Positions 6,683 through 14,077 of a stretch of 27,357 bases of DNA are shown here, in pieces. Every line of letters starts with the position of its first letter. Positions within the stretch are counted from its first letter, which is position 1. The stretch is taken from positions 1 through 27,357 of IMG/VR virus record IMGVR_UViG_3300044638_001587. One strand, 5' to 3'. Source of the DNA: a virus. The notes under the pieces were generated by a model. That model had not been told where the DNA came from, made no database searches, and saw only the letters and a list, made by a program, of their open reading frames with translations. A program made the translations under genes and the position numbers.

Positions 6683-7884
6683 TACCTATATCCTTTTAAT
6701 AGTCCGCCTAAAGCGTACATAGGATGGTTTGGCCCCATTTGTTGTTGAGGCGCAGCTTGCTGTGGGGCTTGTTGAGCCTGTTGAGCCTGTTGAGCCTGTA
6801 GCATAGCCAATAATTGTGGGGGTATACCTTGTGGTGGCATCCCCTGTTGCTGATCTATACCTTGTGGCATACCTTGTGGCGCGCCCTGCTGCGGCATACC
6901 GCCCATAATACCGCTCTGCATTTGCGCTATCTGTCCCGGCGACATCTGCTGTTGCGGAGGGCCATATATACCGCCTTGGTCGCCACCTGCGCCTATCATC
7001 GTAGTAGGAGCTTGTTGACTTGTGGGGCCTTGCTCATACCCTACTGGAACGGGCATGTTCTGCGTCATCTGAAAATATGGATTTGCGTAATTCTGCTGCG
7101 ACTGTCGCCGCTGCATCATCTCTTGCAAATATTGCATTTTATGTTGCTGCAACTGCTGTTGCTGAGCCGCTTGCTGCGCTGCCCTTTGTTCGTCTTCTGC
7201 GGTTCTAGCAGCCACTGCTTGTTGTTTTGTGGCTTCTATTATTGGTGCTTGTTCTTCCTGATACTGCGCATCAAGAACAGCTTTACCTTGCGACTGTATT
7301 TTTTCTATTTCAGCTTTAGCTTTATCAATAGCGGCTTGATTACTACTGCCCATATAGCCGGACGTTACTGGTTGATTTGCTTGTTTCTGAAGCTTCGCTA
7401 TTTGCGCTGCTTGAGCCGGAGTTAAACCCTCTTTATTTGGGGTAGACGCAGCTTTTTTTGCAGCAGCAGCTTTATCAGCAGCGGCTTTAGCTTTGTTCTC
7501 AGCAGCAGTTTTAGCAGCACTTTGTTTGTCTGAAGCGGCTTTAGCTTTAGCTTCAGCAGCAGATTTAGCAGCGTTGGCTTTTTTCTCAGCAGCCTCACGT
7601 TTAGAGTTAGCTTCTCTTTCTGCTTTTTCTCTAGCTTTATCCGCAGCCTCACGCTTAGCCTGTTCAGCTCTTTCTTTAGCTTGTCTAGCAGCTTCAGCTT
7701 TTTTTTCTTCAGCCTCACGCCTAGCGTTAGCCTCTCTCTCGGCTTTTTCGCGTTTAGCGTTAGCAGCTTGTTCGGCTTTTTCTCTAGCTCTATCCGCAGC
7801 TTCGCGTCTAGCGTTAGCAGCTCTTTCTTCCGCTTCGCGTTTAGCTTGAGCGGCTCTTTCGCGTTGTTCGGCTTTAGAAGCCAT
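6682..7884 (-). CDS. Long coiled-coil and Gln-rich protein
   Basis: A 400-residue protein in two parts. Residues 1-150 are almost only Ala, Lys, Glu and Arg (for example AKREAEERAANARREAADRA) and should form a very long single or coiled-coil helix, similar in style to TolA. Residues ~150-400 are Gln/Pro/Gly/Met-rich and probably disordered, ending MGPNHPMYALGGLLKGYR. It starts at ATG 7884. No signal peptide or membrane segment is visible. Candidates include an internal virion protein, an ejection-type protein or a fibre-linking rod. The helical half is repetitive at DNA level too, so length may vary among relatives. Confidence 0.65.
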   Translation of the reverse strand: MASKAEQRERAAQAKREAEERAANARREAADRAREKAEQAANAKREKAEREANARREAEEKKAEAARQAKERAEQAKREAADKAREKAEREANSKREAAEKKANAAKSAAEAKAKAASDKQSAAKTAAENKAKAAADKAAAAKKAASTPNKEGLTPAQAAQIAKLQKQANQPVTSGYMGSSNQAAIDKAKAEIEKIQSQGKAVLDAQYQEEQAPIIEATKQQAVAARTAEDEQRAAQQAAQQQQLQQHKMQYLQEMMQRRQSQQNYANPYFQMTQNMPVPVGYEQGPTSQQAPTTMIGAGGDQGGIYGPPQQQMSPGQIAQMQSGIMGGMPQQGAPQGMPQGIDQQQGMPPQGIPPQLLAMLQAQQAQQAQQAPQQAAPQQQMGPNHPMYALGGLLKGYR

Positions 7885-7886
7885 AA

Positions 7887-8129
7887 TTAGGCCCTCGTTT
7901 TTCCACGAATAGCAATACCGTCTGCGCGAGCAGAAGCAGTACCGCCTTTAGCGCGCCTTACTGGCGGGGTTTCCCCTGTGACAGTTTTAGATGCTTCATT
8001 TGCGGCTTTACGATTCGCAGCATCCATCTTGGCGTATAAAGCATCCAATTCAGGGACATCTTTACCTTTAGCCCGTTGCGCTTCAAGCTCGCGTATACGG
8101 GCTTCCATTTTTGCGAGATTGTCAGCCAT
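7887..8129 (-). CDS. Small coiled-coil protein with C-terminal DGIAIRGKTRA tag
   Basis: An 80-residue protein. Residues 1-45 form a coiled-coil-like helix (MADNLAKMEARIRELEAQRA). The C-terminus is a basic linker followed by GGTASARADGIAIRGKTRA. This final segment closely matches the end of the 307-residue protein encoded just upstream, as if the same tag had been placed on two carriers. ATG 8129 overlaps the upstream TAA by one base. I do not know the function of either protein. The tag resembles short C-terminal motifs seen in other phages. Confidence 0.7.
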   Translation of the reverse strand: MADNLAKMEARIRELEAQRAKGKDVPELDALYAKMDAANRKAANEASKTVTGETPPVRRAKGGTASARADGIAIRGKTRA

Positions 8130-9052
8130 TAATAAATTTTCCCTTTAGTCTTACCACGCTGAGCAATACCATCACCACGGGATGAAGCAGAAGATACGGA
8201 GCCACCGGACTTATAACTACGGTTAGGGCTTTTACTTGGAGAAAAATTAAACCTATTTTCTTCGTCCTGTTTTTTTATTTTTGCTGCAAGTGATGACATA
8301 GCTTTAGTTTTTGCTTCTGCGCTAGGCTCATCCGAAGATTTCACAACAGTACCGGCACGGGTTCTAGCAGTTCCAGTTTTAACCTCTGGAGTTCTAGCGG
8401 TAGTACCAGCGCGAGTTTTAGCCTCTGATTCTTTCTTCTCAGACTTTGATGCAAAACTCTGGCTACCTACATCTTCAGATTTAACAACATCTTTGTAAGG
8501 TGTAGGTTCTTTTTTGCGTTCAGGCTTACCCGGCAAGTTTTGAGATTTAGATTTATCTTTTAAAACGCCCGGTAAAGGTTTAGCATCTTCACCGACAGCT
8601 TTCTTAGGCGCAACTTCTTTCTTAGGCGCAGCTTCTTTCTTAGGCTTAGCATCCACGCGATTAATTGCTTCTTCATTGGTGTAGGTAGTACCACCTTTGG
8701 ATGGCGCTGGCTCAGGCTTTAAAGTGCTACCTTTTTCTGGTTCAGGTGTACGGCGGTAAGGGGCAAATTCTTTGCCCTCGATTTCTCTACCGGGACGACC
8801 TTTAATCTGTTCTTCAATAGTGCGAGCGCGGCGACCAGAGCCGCCTACAGACTCTAATTCATCAAACTTAGACGTGTCTTCTTTCTTGCCGCCAAACAGG
8901 CCAGATATTTTTTCTTTGACTTCGTCTAACGTATATTCTTTTGTTTTGGGACGTCCGTAAGGATTTTTACTATCCTCTTCAAATTCTTTGTCGCTACGCG
9001 TGCGTACTACGCTGCCTTCATCACCGGCGAATTTTTTAACTTTGCGTTTCAT
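8129..9052 (-). CDS. Disordered Lys/Glu/Pro/Ser-rich protein with DGIAQRGKTKG tag
   Basis: A 307-residue low-complexity protein of mixed charge, rich in Lys, Glu, Ser, Pro and Thr and poor in aromatic residues. Internal short repeats include APKKEVAPKK (residues ~140-150) and TARTPEVKTGTARTRAGTV (~218-237). The C-terminus, GGSVSSASSRGDGIAQRGKT followed by KGKIY, is the best copy of the tag shared in this cluster. The start is ATG 9052, overlapping the end of the holin-like gene by four bases (ATGA). No domain is recognised. It may be a virion-internal, disordered scaffold-like or DNA-associated protein; this is inference. Confidence 0.65.
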   Translation of the reverse strand: MKRKVKKFAGDEGSVVRTRSDKEFEEDSKNPYGRPKTKEYTLDEVKEKISGLFGGKKEDTSKFDELESVGGSGRRARTIEEQIKGRPGREIEGKEFAPYRRTPEPEKGSTLKPEPAPSKGGTTYTNEEAINRVDAKPKKEAAPKKEVAPKKAVGEDAKPLPGVLKDKSKSQNLPGKPERKKEPTPYKDVVKSEDVGSQSFASKSEKKESEAKTRAGTTARTPEVKTGTARTRAGTVVKSSDEPSAEAKTKAMSSLAAKIKKQDEENRFNFSPSKSPNRSYKSGGSVSSASSRGDGIAQRGKTKGKIY

Positions 9053-9240
9053 GGTTTGTCCTTAAATAGTTTGATTACACCTTTAACGGTATCTGTTTCA
9101 TAGATACGAAGGCTCAGCCAAATAATAGTAAGTATGCCGCCAACTAGGGCGACAATAGGAGGAAACCATGACATGAAGCCGCCTAGCCCCACAACTACAG
9201 CAGCACCGTCGGTCATTACTTTGATGTCGTGATTGTCCAT
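9049..9240 (-). CDS. Putative holin (small membrane protein)
   Basis: A 63-residue membrane protein. After a polar start (MDNHDIKVMTDGAA) there is a hydrophobic run (residues ~13-46, VVVGLGGFMSWFPPIVALVG then GILTIIWLSL) containing a central PP, which could form a helical hairpin or one long span. A charged tail follows (RIYETDTVKGVIKLFKDKP). Length, hydrophobic core and basic C-terminal tail fit phage holins, which permeabilise the inner membrane at lysis. The FMSWFPPIVALVGG...IRIYE pattern is familiar from putative phage holins. No endolysin is visible in the window, so the lysis role cannot be confirmed by neighbours. Confidence 0.65.
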   Translation of the reverse strand: MDNHDIKVMTDGAAVVVGLGGFMSWFPPIVALVGGILTIIWLSLRIYETDTVKGVIKLFKDKP

Positions 9241-9241
9241 A

Positions 9242-9496
9242 TCAGCACTTCCATGCCCTAAGAGATTTGTTAATCCGACTGTTCGGATCGTTTGCGGTTT
9301 TGGACGAAGTCAGTTTTTTCTTCATACCGGTCATGCGCGCACAGAAGGAGTCCTTGCGGGAGCCGCCCTCTGGCTGTGGGGCTTTCAACCCGGGTTTCCC
9401 CGGATTGGCCTTGTTGTAGGAGGCTCGCCCTTTGGCGTTCAAACCGCCCTTCTCGGACTTGCCTTCTTTCCTCTGCCATGCTGGGGTCTTAGCCAT
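9242..9496 (-). CDS. Small conserved phage protein (WQRKEGK...GGLNAKGRASYN)
   Basis: An 84-residue basic protein. The block WQRKEGKSEKGGLNAKGRAS, followed by PGKPGLKAP and a C-terminal FCARMTGMKKK with a final INKSLRAWKC, is a strongly conserved pattern I recognise in small proteins of cyanophages and many other aquatic phages. Its function has not been described to my knowledge. ATG 9496 overlaps the end of the upstream gene by 8 bases. The ordered Gly/Lys/Arg/Trp pattern suggests a compact nucleic-acid- or protein-binding module. Confidence 0.75.
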   Translation of the reverse strand: MAKTPAWQRKEGKSEKGGLNAKGRASYNKANPGKPGLKAPQPEGGSRKDSFCARMTGMKKKLTSSKTANDPNSRINKSLRAWKC

Positions 9497-9995
9497 AGTA
9501 AATAACGCTAGAAGTTATATTCGACATACTTAAATAAATGCCGTTAACAACTCTTACGCCTTCGCCCGGCAATAATGCGTTATTACTAAATACATCACCT
9601 GCACCAATATCGTAAGAAACTATCCAACGGGAAGCGTATAAACACGCAGTACCAGCAACAATTGTCCCAGTATTAATATCGGTAATGGTAAACGTACTTG
9701 AAGTTAAAACCGTAATTGTGTAGTTGCCGTTGGTAGCGGAATTACCAGATGCTGTAGCAAAAGAAAGTCCAACTACGTCCCCTGTAGCTAACCCATGAGA
9801 GGATTTTGTAACAGTAACTAAAGTACCAGCACGCTCATAAGTAGCGCTAACAGGGGCTGTAGCAGTGTCAAAAATATCTAACGTACCAGCAGAAGCAGTT
9901 CCTACTGTAGATAGCGCTTTTAACCTGTTTGGCCCAAGTACCGCAAACCCCGAATTATTGAGGTGTGCGGCTTTAACGTCATATTGCATAGCCAT
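9489..9995 (-). CDS. Virion-type beta-sandwich protein, 168 aa
   Basis: A 168-residue Ser/Thr/Ala-rich protein. After an N-terminal segment (MAMQYDVKAAHLNNSGFAVL) comes a domain with TLVTVTKSSHGLATGDVVGL, then NGNYTITVLTSSTFTITD. The VTxxxHGLxTGDxVxx...STFTI pattern occurs in many phage structural proteins as a small beta domain. The C-terminus (GEGVRVVNGIYLSMSNITSS) is also strand-like. It lies second after the transcription break downstream of the capsid gene, together with another virion-type gene. A decoration or capsid-surface role is possible. No enzymatic residues are seen. Confidence 0.65.
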   Translation of the reverse strand: MAMQYDVKAAHLNNSGFAVLGPNRLKALSTVGTASAGTLDIFDTATAPVSATYERAGTLVTVTKSSHGLATGDVVGLSFATASGNSATNGNYTITVLTSSTFTITDINTGTIVAGTACLYASRWIVSYDIGAGDVFSNNALLPGEGVRVVNGIYLSMSNITSSVIYYG

Positions 9996-10008
9996 ACGGC
10001 CTCCTCAA

Positions 10009-10488
10009 TTAGACGTTTTGTGCGCCGACCAGTGGATCAGTCACGTAGTAAGTGATGATGCCCGCGCAAGGGCCTGTACCAGCCGATGCACCTGTAGCAG
10101 CAGTCAAATAAACCAACTCAGACGTAGACATAGGAACGCCAAAAGACGCGCCGGGCAAAGTAGCCGTAGCTAGTGTAGTTGCTGTACGTGTAGTCGGTTG
10201 TTCATTGACCACAGCCGTTGGGCTTGCTGTGCCAGTGGTATATAGGGTAAAGCCAAAGTCCAAAGTACCGGCTGTTGTTGAATCAACAGTAGTTTGAACG
10301 CTAGTAATTACGGCACCTGCTGGGAGGATGACCGCTTGACCGCTAGCTTGATTTAATACATTGCCGGTTTGAGTAGCGATGTCGGCTACGTACCATTGGG
10401 CGACCATAAGGCCAGTGCCACAGTATGCAGTGCGCGTATTATCGCCGCCGCCCGAACGCCAAATACTTTGGGTAGTTGATAATGCCAT
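10009..10488 (-). CDS. Virion-type protein, 159 aa
   Basis: A 159-residue Thr/Ala/Val/Gly-rich protein starting at ATG 10488 behind GAGGACAATTCAAA. The N-terminus is polar (MALSTTQSIWRSGGGDNTRT). The rest alternates small and hydrophobic residues (ASGQAVILPAGAVITSVQTT, VYLTAATGASAGTGPCAGII) as in phage decoration or tail beta proteins. It is the first gene after the terminator that follows the capsid gene, and a 100-bp leader precedes it. Its stoichiometry may therefore be set separately from the head genes. Exact function unknown. Confidence 0.65.
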   Translation of the reverse strand: MALSTTQSIWRSGGGDNTRTAYCGTGLMVAQWYVADIATQTGNVLNQASGQAVILPAGAVITSVQTTVDSTTAGTLDFGFTLYTTGTASPTAVVNEQPTTRTATTLATATLPGASFGVPMSTSELVYLTAATGASAGTGPCAGIITYYVTDPLVGAQNV

Positions 10489-10591
10489 TTTGAATTGTCC
10501 TCACATGCGAGTTAAGTGCGACGATATGCATGTAACAGGCCGGGGCCATTCGTTCGCACCGGTTTCCCGGAATACTTCTTTATATCATAGA

Positions 10592-10617
10592 AAAAGGGGG
10601 CCGCAAAGCCCCCTTTT
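10592..10617 (-). terminator. Intrinsic terminator downstream of the major capsid gene
   Basis: Read on the minus strand, a 10-bp perfect stem (AAAAGGGGGC / GCCCCCTTTT) with a 6-nt loop starts 3 bases after the capsid stop codon and is followed by further T residues (TTTTTCT). It would end or reduce transcription leaving the capsid gene. The 10489-10590 leader beyond it holds a small CCGG-GAAA-CCGG hairpin but no promoter I can defend. Confidence 0.88.
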
Positions 10618-10619
10618 CT

Positions 10620-11528
10620 TTAAGCACCTGCTGAAGCAAACATGCCCAGTGGGTCAGACCAACCAAACGAATAACGCTCACGAGCCTTGTAACGTACGTT
10701 ACCGGTATCGAAATCGCCGTCCATCGAGTTAGCCAAAGGCGAACGAACAAAGTGCTTCATGCCGTTTGGAACGTCAGTGGTCAAGAACCATGCGTTTGTG
10801 TCGGTCAAGAAGTGGTTGATCGTATAGCCTTCTGGGATCGAACCGTTGTTCTTCAATGCGTTGATGTCGTTATCGTTAGTGCCGACGCGGAGTTCGGTTT
10901 CTAACAAGCGAGTTGCAACGAACTGGAGAGCAGGTGGAACAATCAGCTTTTTAGGCTTAGCTGCAATCAACAGGCCACGTTCATCAGTCCATGCGGCGAT
11001 CTGAATAACAGCGTTTTCCAACGAAGTCTCATTCAAGTCAGCAGGGGTTGAAGGAATGTTGCTGTTGTTGCCACCGTTTACCAAAGGATGCGAATCCGAG
11101 AACAGAGCCACACCATCACCACCGGGGTAGGACGCTGAGAAGCCGTTGTTCAAGACATTAGCTGCCTTAACTTGCTTGGTATACGACATAGCACGAGCCA
11201 GAGCCTTGGTGTAACGAGCAGACAAGCTGTCGTACAAGTTATCTTCGATGGCCTCTTCGGTCAGCGAGAAACCCAAAGCGATGGTTTCGTGGTTGTATCG
11301 AGCAGTCCAAGCTTCTTGCGCATTGTCATAAGCAATGGCGTTGCCCTCGTTTTTAACAGGGGCGGCTGAGAAGCCAGACAGCTTTGTTTCTTCTTCGAAG
11401 GAACGCTCGGAAGTCTCTGTTTCGTAGATTTCTTTGTGTTCTTCGCCGTAACGAGCATACTCCAAACCGAACAGGGCGTTCAGGCCGGGGAGCAGCTCTT
11501 TCAGTAGTTGTGCGCGTGAAATAGCCAT
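10620..11528 (-). CDS. Major capsid protein
   Basis: A 302-residue protein starting at ATG 11528 with AAGGAGCTAAATA upstream. It has the features of an HK97-fold capsid protein related to the Mu gpT group: an N-terminal helical arm (LLKELLPGLNALFGLEYARY), an extended E-loop-like segment (SERSFEEETKLSGFSAAPVK), the long spine helix region (LYDSLSARYTKALARAMSYT) and a hydrophobic P-domain core (PKKLIVPPALQFVATRLLET). It ends NVRYKARERYSFGWSDP. Scaffold, head-associated genes and portal lie directly upstream, and a strong terminator lies directly downstream. The family-level call is confident; the closer subgroup is from memory. Confidence 0.88.
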   Translation of the reverse strand: MAISRAQLLKELLPGLNALFGLEYARYGEEHKEIYETETSERSFEEETKLSGFSAAPVKNEGNAIAYDNAQEAWTARYNHETIALGFSLTEEAIEDNLYDSLSARYTKALARAMSYTKQVKAANVLNNGFSASYPGGDGVALFSDSHPLVNGGNNSNIPSTPADLNETSLENAVIQIAAWTDERGLLIAAKPKKLIVPPALQFVATRLLETELRVGTNDNDINALKNNGSIPEGYTINHFLTDTNAWFLTTDVPNGMKHFVRSPLANSMDGDFDTGNVRYKARERYSFGWSDPLGMFASAGA

Positions 11529-11539
11529 TATTTAGCTCC

Positions 11540-12244
11540 TTAAATGCCCGTTGGGTTGAGGTACTGATGTCCACCTGTCATTACAGTAGTTGTAGTAACA
11601 GTAATTGGAGGGCCAGCAGCGTAAACTGATGTCGCAACTGGGTAAGGTGCGTTGAATTTGCAAATAAACTCGCAGAACAAACCGGAGGCATTAGCAGTAT
11701 CAGGCACTACGTCAACTATGCGAATAGGCAATGAAGCCGTAGCTGTGTTGCCAGCAGCACTATAAATACCAACTCGTGAGTCGCCAGTAGTTGTCAAGCC
11801 AGCGTTCTGAACAAGTTCAGCATTCGAGCCAACCATCGTTTGACCCAAGAAAGCTACTGTCAGGCCATTGCCGCCTTCGGTTTGACCCGCGACCAGAACA
11901 GCTTTGAACAGAACATCAGGATCATCAGCAACATACGCGTAAACATCGGTGGCAGTAAGACCGCCGGGCCAATATTGAGCATAAGTTTTCTGACTATTGG
12001 TTGGGTTTGTGTAAACGCAACCGAGGAAAACACCAACAGGTGTAGCTGTAGCTTCGCCAACGTCTTTCTCAATAGTACCGCCAGCTACAATCTTAACTAC
12101 GTCACCGTAGAAAATGTTTGTAGCGTAGCTATTAGTTACTTTGAGTAGACGAGTAGAACCAGCAAACACCTGACCACCGATCAGATTGATCGGCTTTAGC
12201 CCGTAAGGGGCCGCTACTGTAGGGTAGGGCGCAGTTTGTGCCAT
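11540..12244 (-). CDS. Head-associated virion protein (decoration candidate)
   Basis: A 234-residue protein starting at ATG 12244 with TTGGAGTTTAATC upstream. The start (AAPYGLKPINLIGGQVFAGS) is a pattern I recognise from structural proteins encoded beside capsid genes in aquatic phages. It continues with a beta-rich body (YGDVVKIVAGGTIEKDVGEA, VGVFLGCVYTNPTNSQKTYA) and a hydrophobic Thr-rich end. Proteins in this slot, just before the capsid gene, are often head decoration or stabilisation proteins. The sequence has no protease motif, so the assignment rests on position and composition. Confidence 0.7.
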   Translation of the reverse strand: MAQTAPYPTVAAPYGLKPINLIGGQVFAGSTRLLKVTNSYATNIFYGDVVKIVAGGTIEKDVGEATATPVGVFLGCVYTNPTNSQKTYAQYWPGGLTATDVYAYVADDPDVLFKAVLVAGQTEGGNGLTVAFLGQTMVGSNAELVQNAGLTTTGDSRVGIYSAAGNTATASLPIRIVDVVPDTANASGLFCEFICKFNAPYPVATSVYAAGPPITVTTTTVMTGGHQYLNPTGI

Positions 12245-12270
12245 GATTAAACTCCAAAAAATTAAAAGGG

Positions 12271-12717
12271 TTAGCCTTTACCAAACGACGTTTTAGACTG
12301 TCTCTCAGCAAAAAGAGGCATCCTTGGGTCGTTTTCACGCATAAAACTGTTGTCGATTGCTAGGGTCTGCGCCTGAGTCTGGTTGTTGAAGTAAGCACTA
12401 CGCTGTTCAACAAATTCCGAGGGAGTCTTGCAAAGCAACAACCCACCGATCTCAACATTCTCTTTAAAGCGACTGTTAGGATCGATTAGCAGTTGAAATT
12501 TTGGTTGTTCCGACACTTTTACTGGTTCCCACCCTTCGCGTAACTTGCCTGACAAGTTGCGGGGGTCGGTTTGGTTCAAAGTCGAAACACGAACCCACCT
12601 ATACGCAAACCCCGGTTGTTTATCCGGTTCTGGAAGAGTCTCCGCAGGTGCCCACTGCTTGGGGCGTTCCTGTTGCGCACGGGTTTCTAATTCACGAGCA
12701 AGTTTGTTATCAGCCAT
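12271..12717 (-). CDS. Conserved head-operon protein, 148 aa
   Basis: A 148-residue polar protein. The centre contains FAYRWVRVSTLNQTDPRNLS, then GKLREGWEPV and a later VEIGGLLLCKTPSEFVEQR, which is a pattern I associate with a protein always found between scaffold and capsid genes in several groups of aquatic podo- and myoviruses. The C-terminal third is Gln-rich and helical (EQRSAYFNNQTQAQTLAIDN), ending NDPRMPLFAERQSKT. ATG 12717 overlaps the scaffold-gene TAA by one base. Function unknown; gene order suggests a part in head assembly. Confidence 0.7.
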   Translation of the reverse strand: MADNKLARELETRAQQERPKQWAPAETLPEPDKQPGFAYRWVRVSTLNQTDPRNLSGKLREGWEPVKVSEQPKFQLLIDPNSRFKENVEIGGLLLCKTPSEFVEQRSAYFNNQTQAQTLAIDNSFMRENDPRMPLFAERQSKTSFGKG

Positions 12718-13679
12718 TATCTGTTCTCCAATTTGAGTACTTCACGAGCGTACTGCTCCGGTGTGAGTCTGAATTTTTTTGCCAGCGCTGCTTGTGTCGC
12801 GGTCAATTTAACGCTCTTCGGAGCCGTACTTCGTTTAGCTGATGCTACAACTGTACTCGGCTTTTTCTGAGGTCTTGTCTCAGGTTCCTCATCTGAGGAA
12901 AATACTTCTGGAAACCGTTTGCGGATTGTTTTGTCAATCGTCGCGTAATATTCGTCAGTACCAATATATTGTGGGCCGTACTGTCGATACAGTTTCTGAT
13001 GTAAGCCTTTTGCAGCTTCGGTCATCTCCTCGTCTTTGTTGAACCAATTCGAGTTCCGACGCTGCCAATCTGTAAACTTTGGATCGGGTTCCTGATTTGT
13101 GTTGTCAGGTTGCGATCTTTGCGGCAGTTTTACTTCATTTTCTGAGTTTTGTAAAGTGGGCTGATAGTTTTTTGCACGATCCAACTTTAAAGTAGCTTCC
13201 GTGAGGGTCTTCTGAGCTTGGACTAGCCTCTCAGAGTCTCCAGTATCGTACGCGTCACGGTACTCCCGTTCAGCCATAGTAATTTCATTCTCGGCTGCTT
13301 CTTGTACAGTTGTCATATAGGCTTGTTCACCCGTCATCAGGGTAGACTTAAGCCGCTGGTTCTCTTCAAGAATAGACTGAGCTATCCGTAAAGCTTCTTC
13401 TTGCTCACGCCGCGCCGACTCCTTCTCACGACGCTCATCGTGCCATGCCTTCTTATACTGTTTAAACTTAGTAACTACCTCATCGGAGTACTCGCCTCCT
13501 TCGTCTGGTGTTTCTAAAGAGTTAACAATGTCTACCGGAAGGGGCTTTTTGCCACGGTCTTCTGGTGGGGTATCGTCCTCGATCTCAACACTAAATTCCT
13601 CTTCCTCATCTTCGGAGCGGGACATAGTTGTTTCTATTTCGTCGGGGAACTTGTATTCGTCTTGTTTAAAAGTAGCCAT
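12717..13679 (-). CDS. Capsid scaffold-like protein
   Basis: A 320-residue protein. The N-terminus is very acidic (SRSEDEEEEFSVEIEDDTPP). A long helical, Lys/Glu/Arg-rich middle follows (AWHDERREKESARREQEEAL, with AQSILEENQRLKSTLM and AENEITMAEREYRDAYDTGD). The C-terminus is basic (KRSTAPKSVKLTATQAALAK, then FRLTPEQYAREVLKLENR). An acidic start, coiled-coil centre and short basic helical end are the hallmarks of phage scaffolds, whose basic C-terminus contacts the capsid protein. The location between portal and capsid genes agrees. ATG 13679 lies 8 bases after the GroES-like gene. No protease domain is fused to it. Confidence 0.78.
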   Translation of the reverse strand: MATFKQDEYKFPDEIETTMSRSEDEEEEFSVEIEDDTPPEDRGKKPLPVDIVNSLETPDEGGEYSDEVVTKFKQYKKAWHDERREKESARREQEEALRIAQSILEENQRLKSTLMTGEQAYMTTVQEAAENEITMAEREYRDAYDTGDSERLVQAQKTLTEATLKLDRAKNYQPTLQNSENEVKLPQRSQPDNTNQEPDPKFTDWQRRNSNWFNKDEEMTEAAKGLHQKLYRQYGPQYIGTDEYYATIDKTIRKRFPEVFSSDEEPETRPQKKPSTVVASAKRSTAPKSVKLTATQAALAKKFRLTPEQYAREVLKLENR

Positions 13680-13687
13680 GTGGCCTC

Positions 13688-14077
13688 CTATGCTCGTGAA
13701 ATACCGCGCGGGTCTTGGACAACAGCTTCAACTGAGTCATCATTAATAAGGCGAAATTCCTTACCATGAATCTTCAAACGAGTACCGCTATTGGGACGCG
13801 CGAGAATAAAATCGCCTTCTTTGCACCACGGGCCAGATTTAAACCTGTCTCCTTGGTACGCATCAGGGCCTAATTTCACGACAAAAAAGACCGTGCTAAG
13901 GACTTCCTCATAGTGCATTGTTGCACCGGATTTGGCTAGTCCGCTGTCGTACTTGTCGTCAATTTCCGGTATGGTTACTAATATGTGATAGCCAGAAGGT
14001 TGCGGCAGTTGTTTCGCTTTATCTTCTGCATCTTGCGGAACTTCACCGCTTTCTGTAGCGATTACTAGTTCAGTCAT
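13688..14077 (-). CDS. GroES-like co-chaperonin
   Basis: A 129-residue protein. Residues ~28-120 follow the GroES beta-barrel pattern: SGYHILVTIPEIDDKYDSGL at the start of the barrel, a gap that would be the mobile loop (~46-60), VFFVVKLGPDAYQGDRFKSG, PWCKEGDFILARPNSGTRLK, and an end strand EFRLINDDSVEAVV. GPDAY, GDFIL and INDDSVEAVV correspond to the conserved barrel strands. By analogy with T4 gp31 it would cap host GroEL so that the capsid protein can fold. It lies between portal and scaffold genes, where such a helper is expected, and overlaps the upstream stop by 8 bases. Confidence 0.75.
   Translation of the reverse strand: MTELVIATESGEVPQDAEDKAKQLPQPSGYHILVTIPEIDDKYDSGLAKSGATMHYEEVLSTVFFVVKLGPDAYQGDRFKSGPWCKEGDFILARPNSGTRLKIHGKEFRLINDDSVEAVVQDPRGISRA

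Noticed and set aside
7493-7849. Plus-strand Ala/Ser/Leu-rich frame that looks like membrane segments
   Set aside because: It is the complement of the Ala/Lys/Glu helix region; such repetitive codons leave several frames open by chance.
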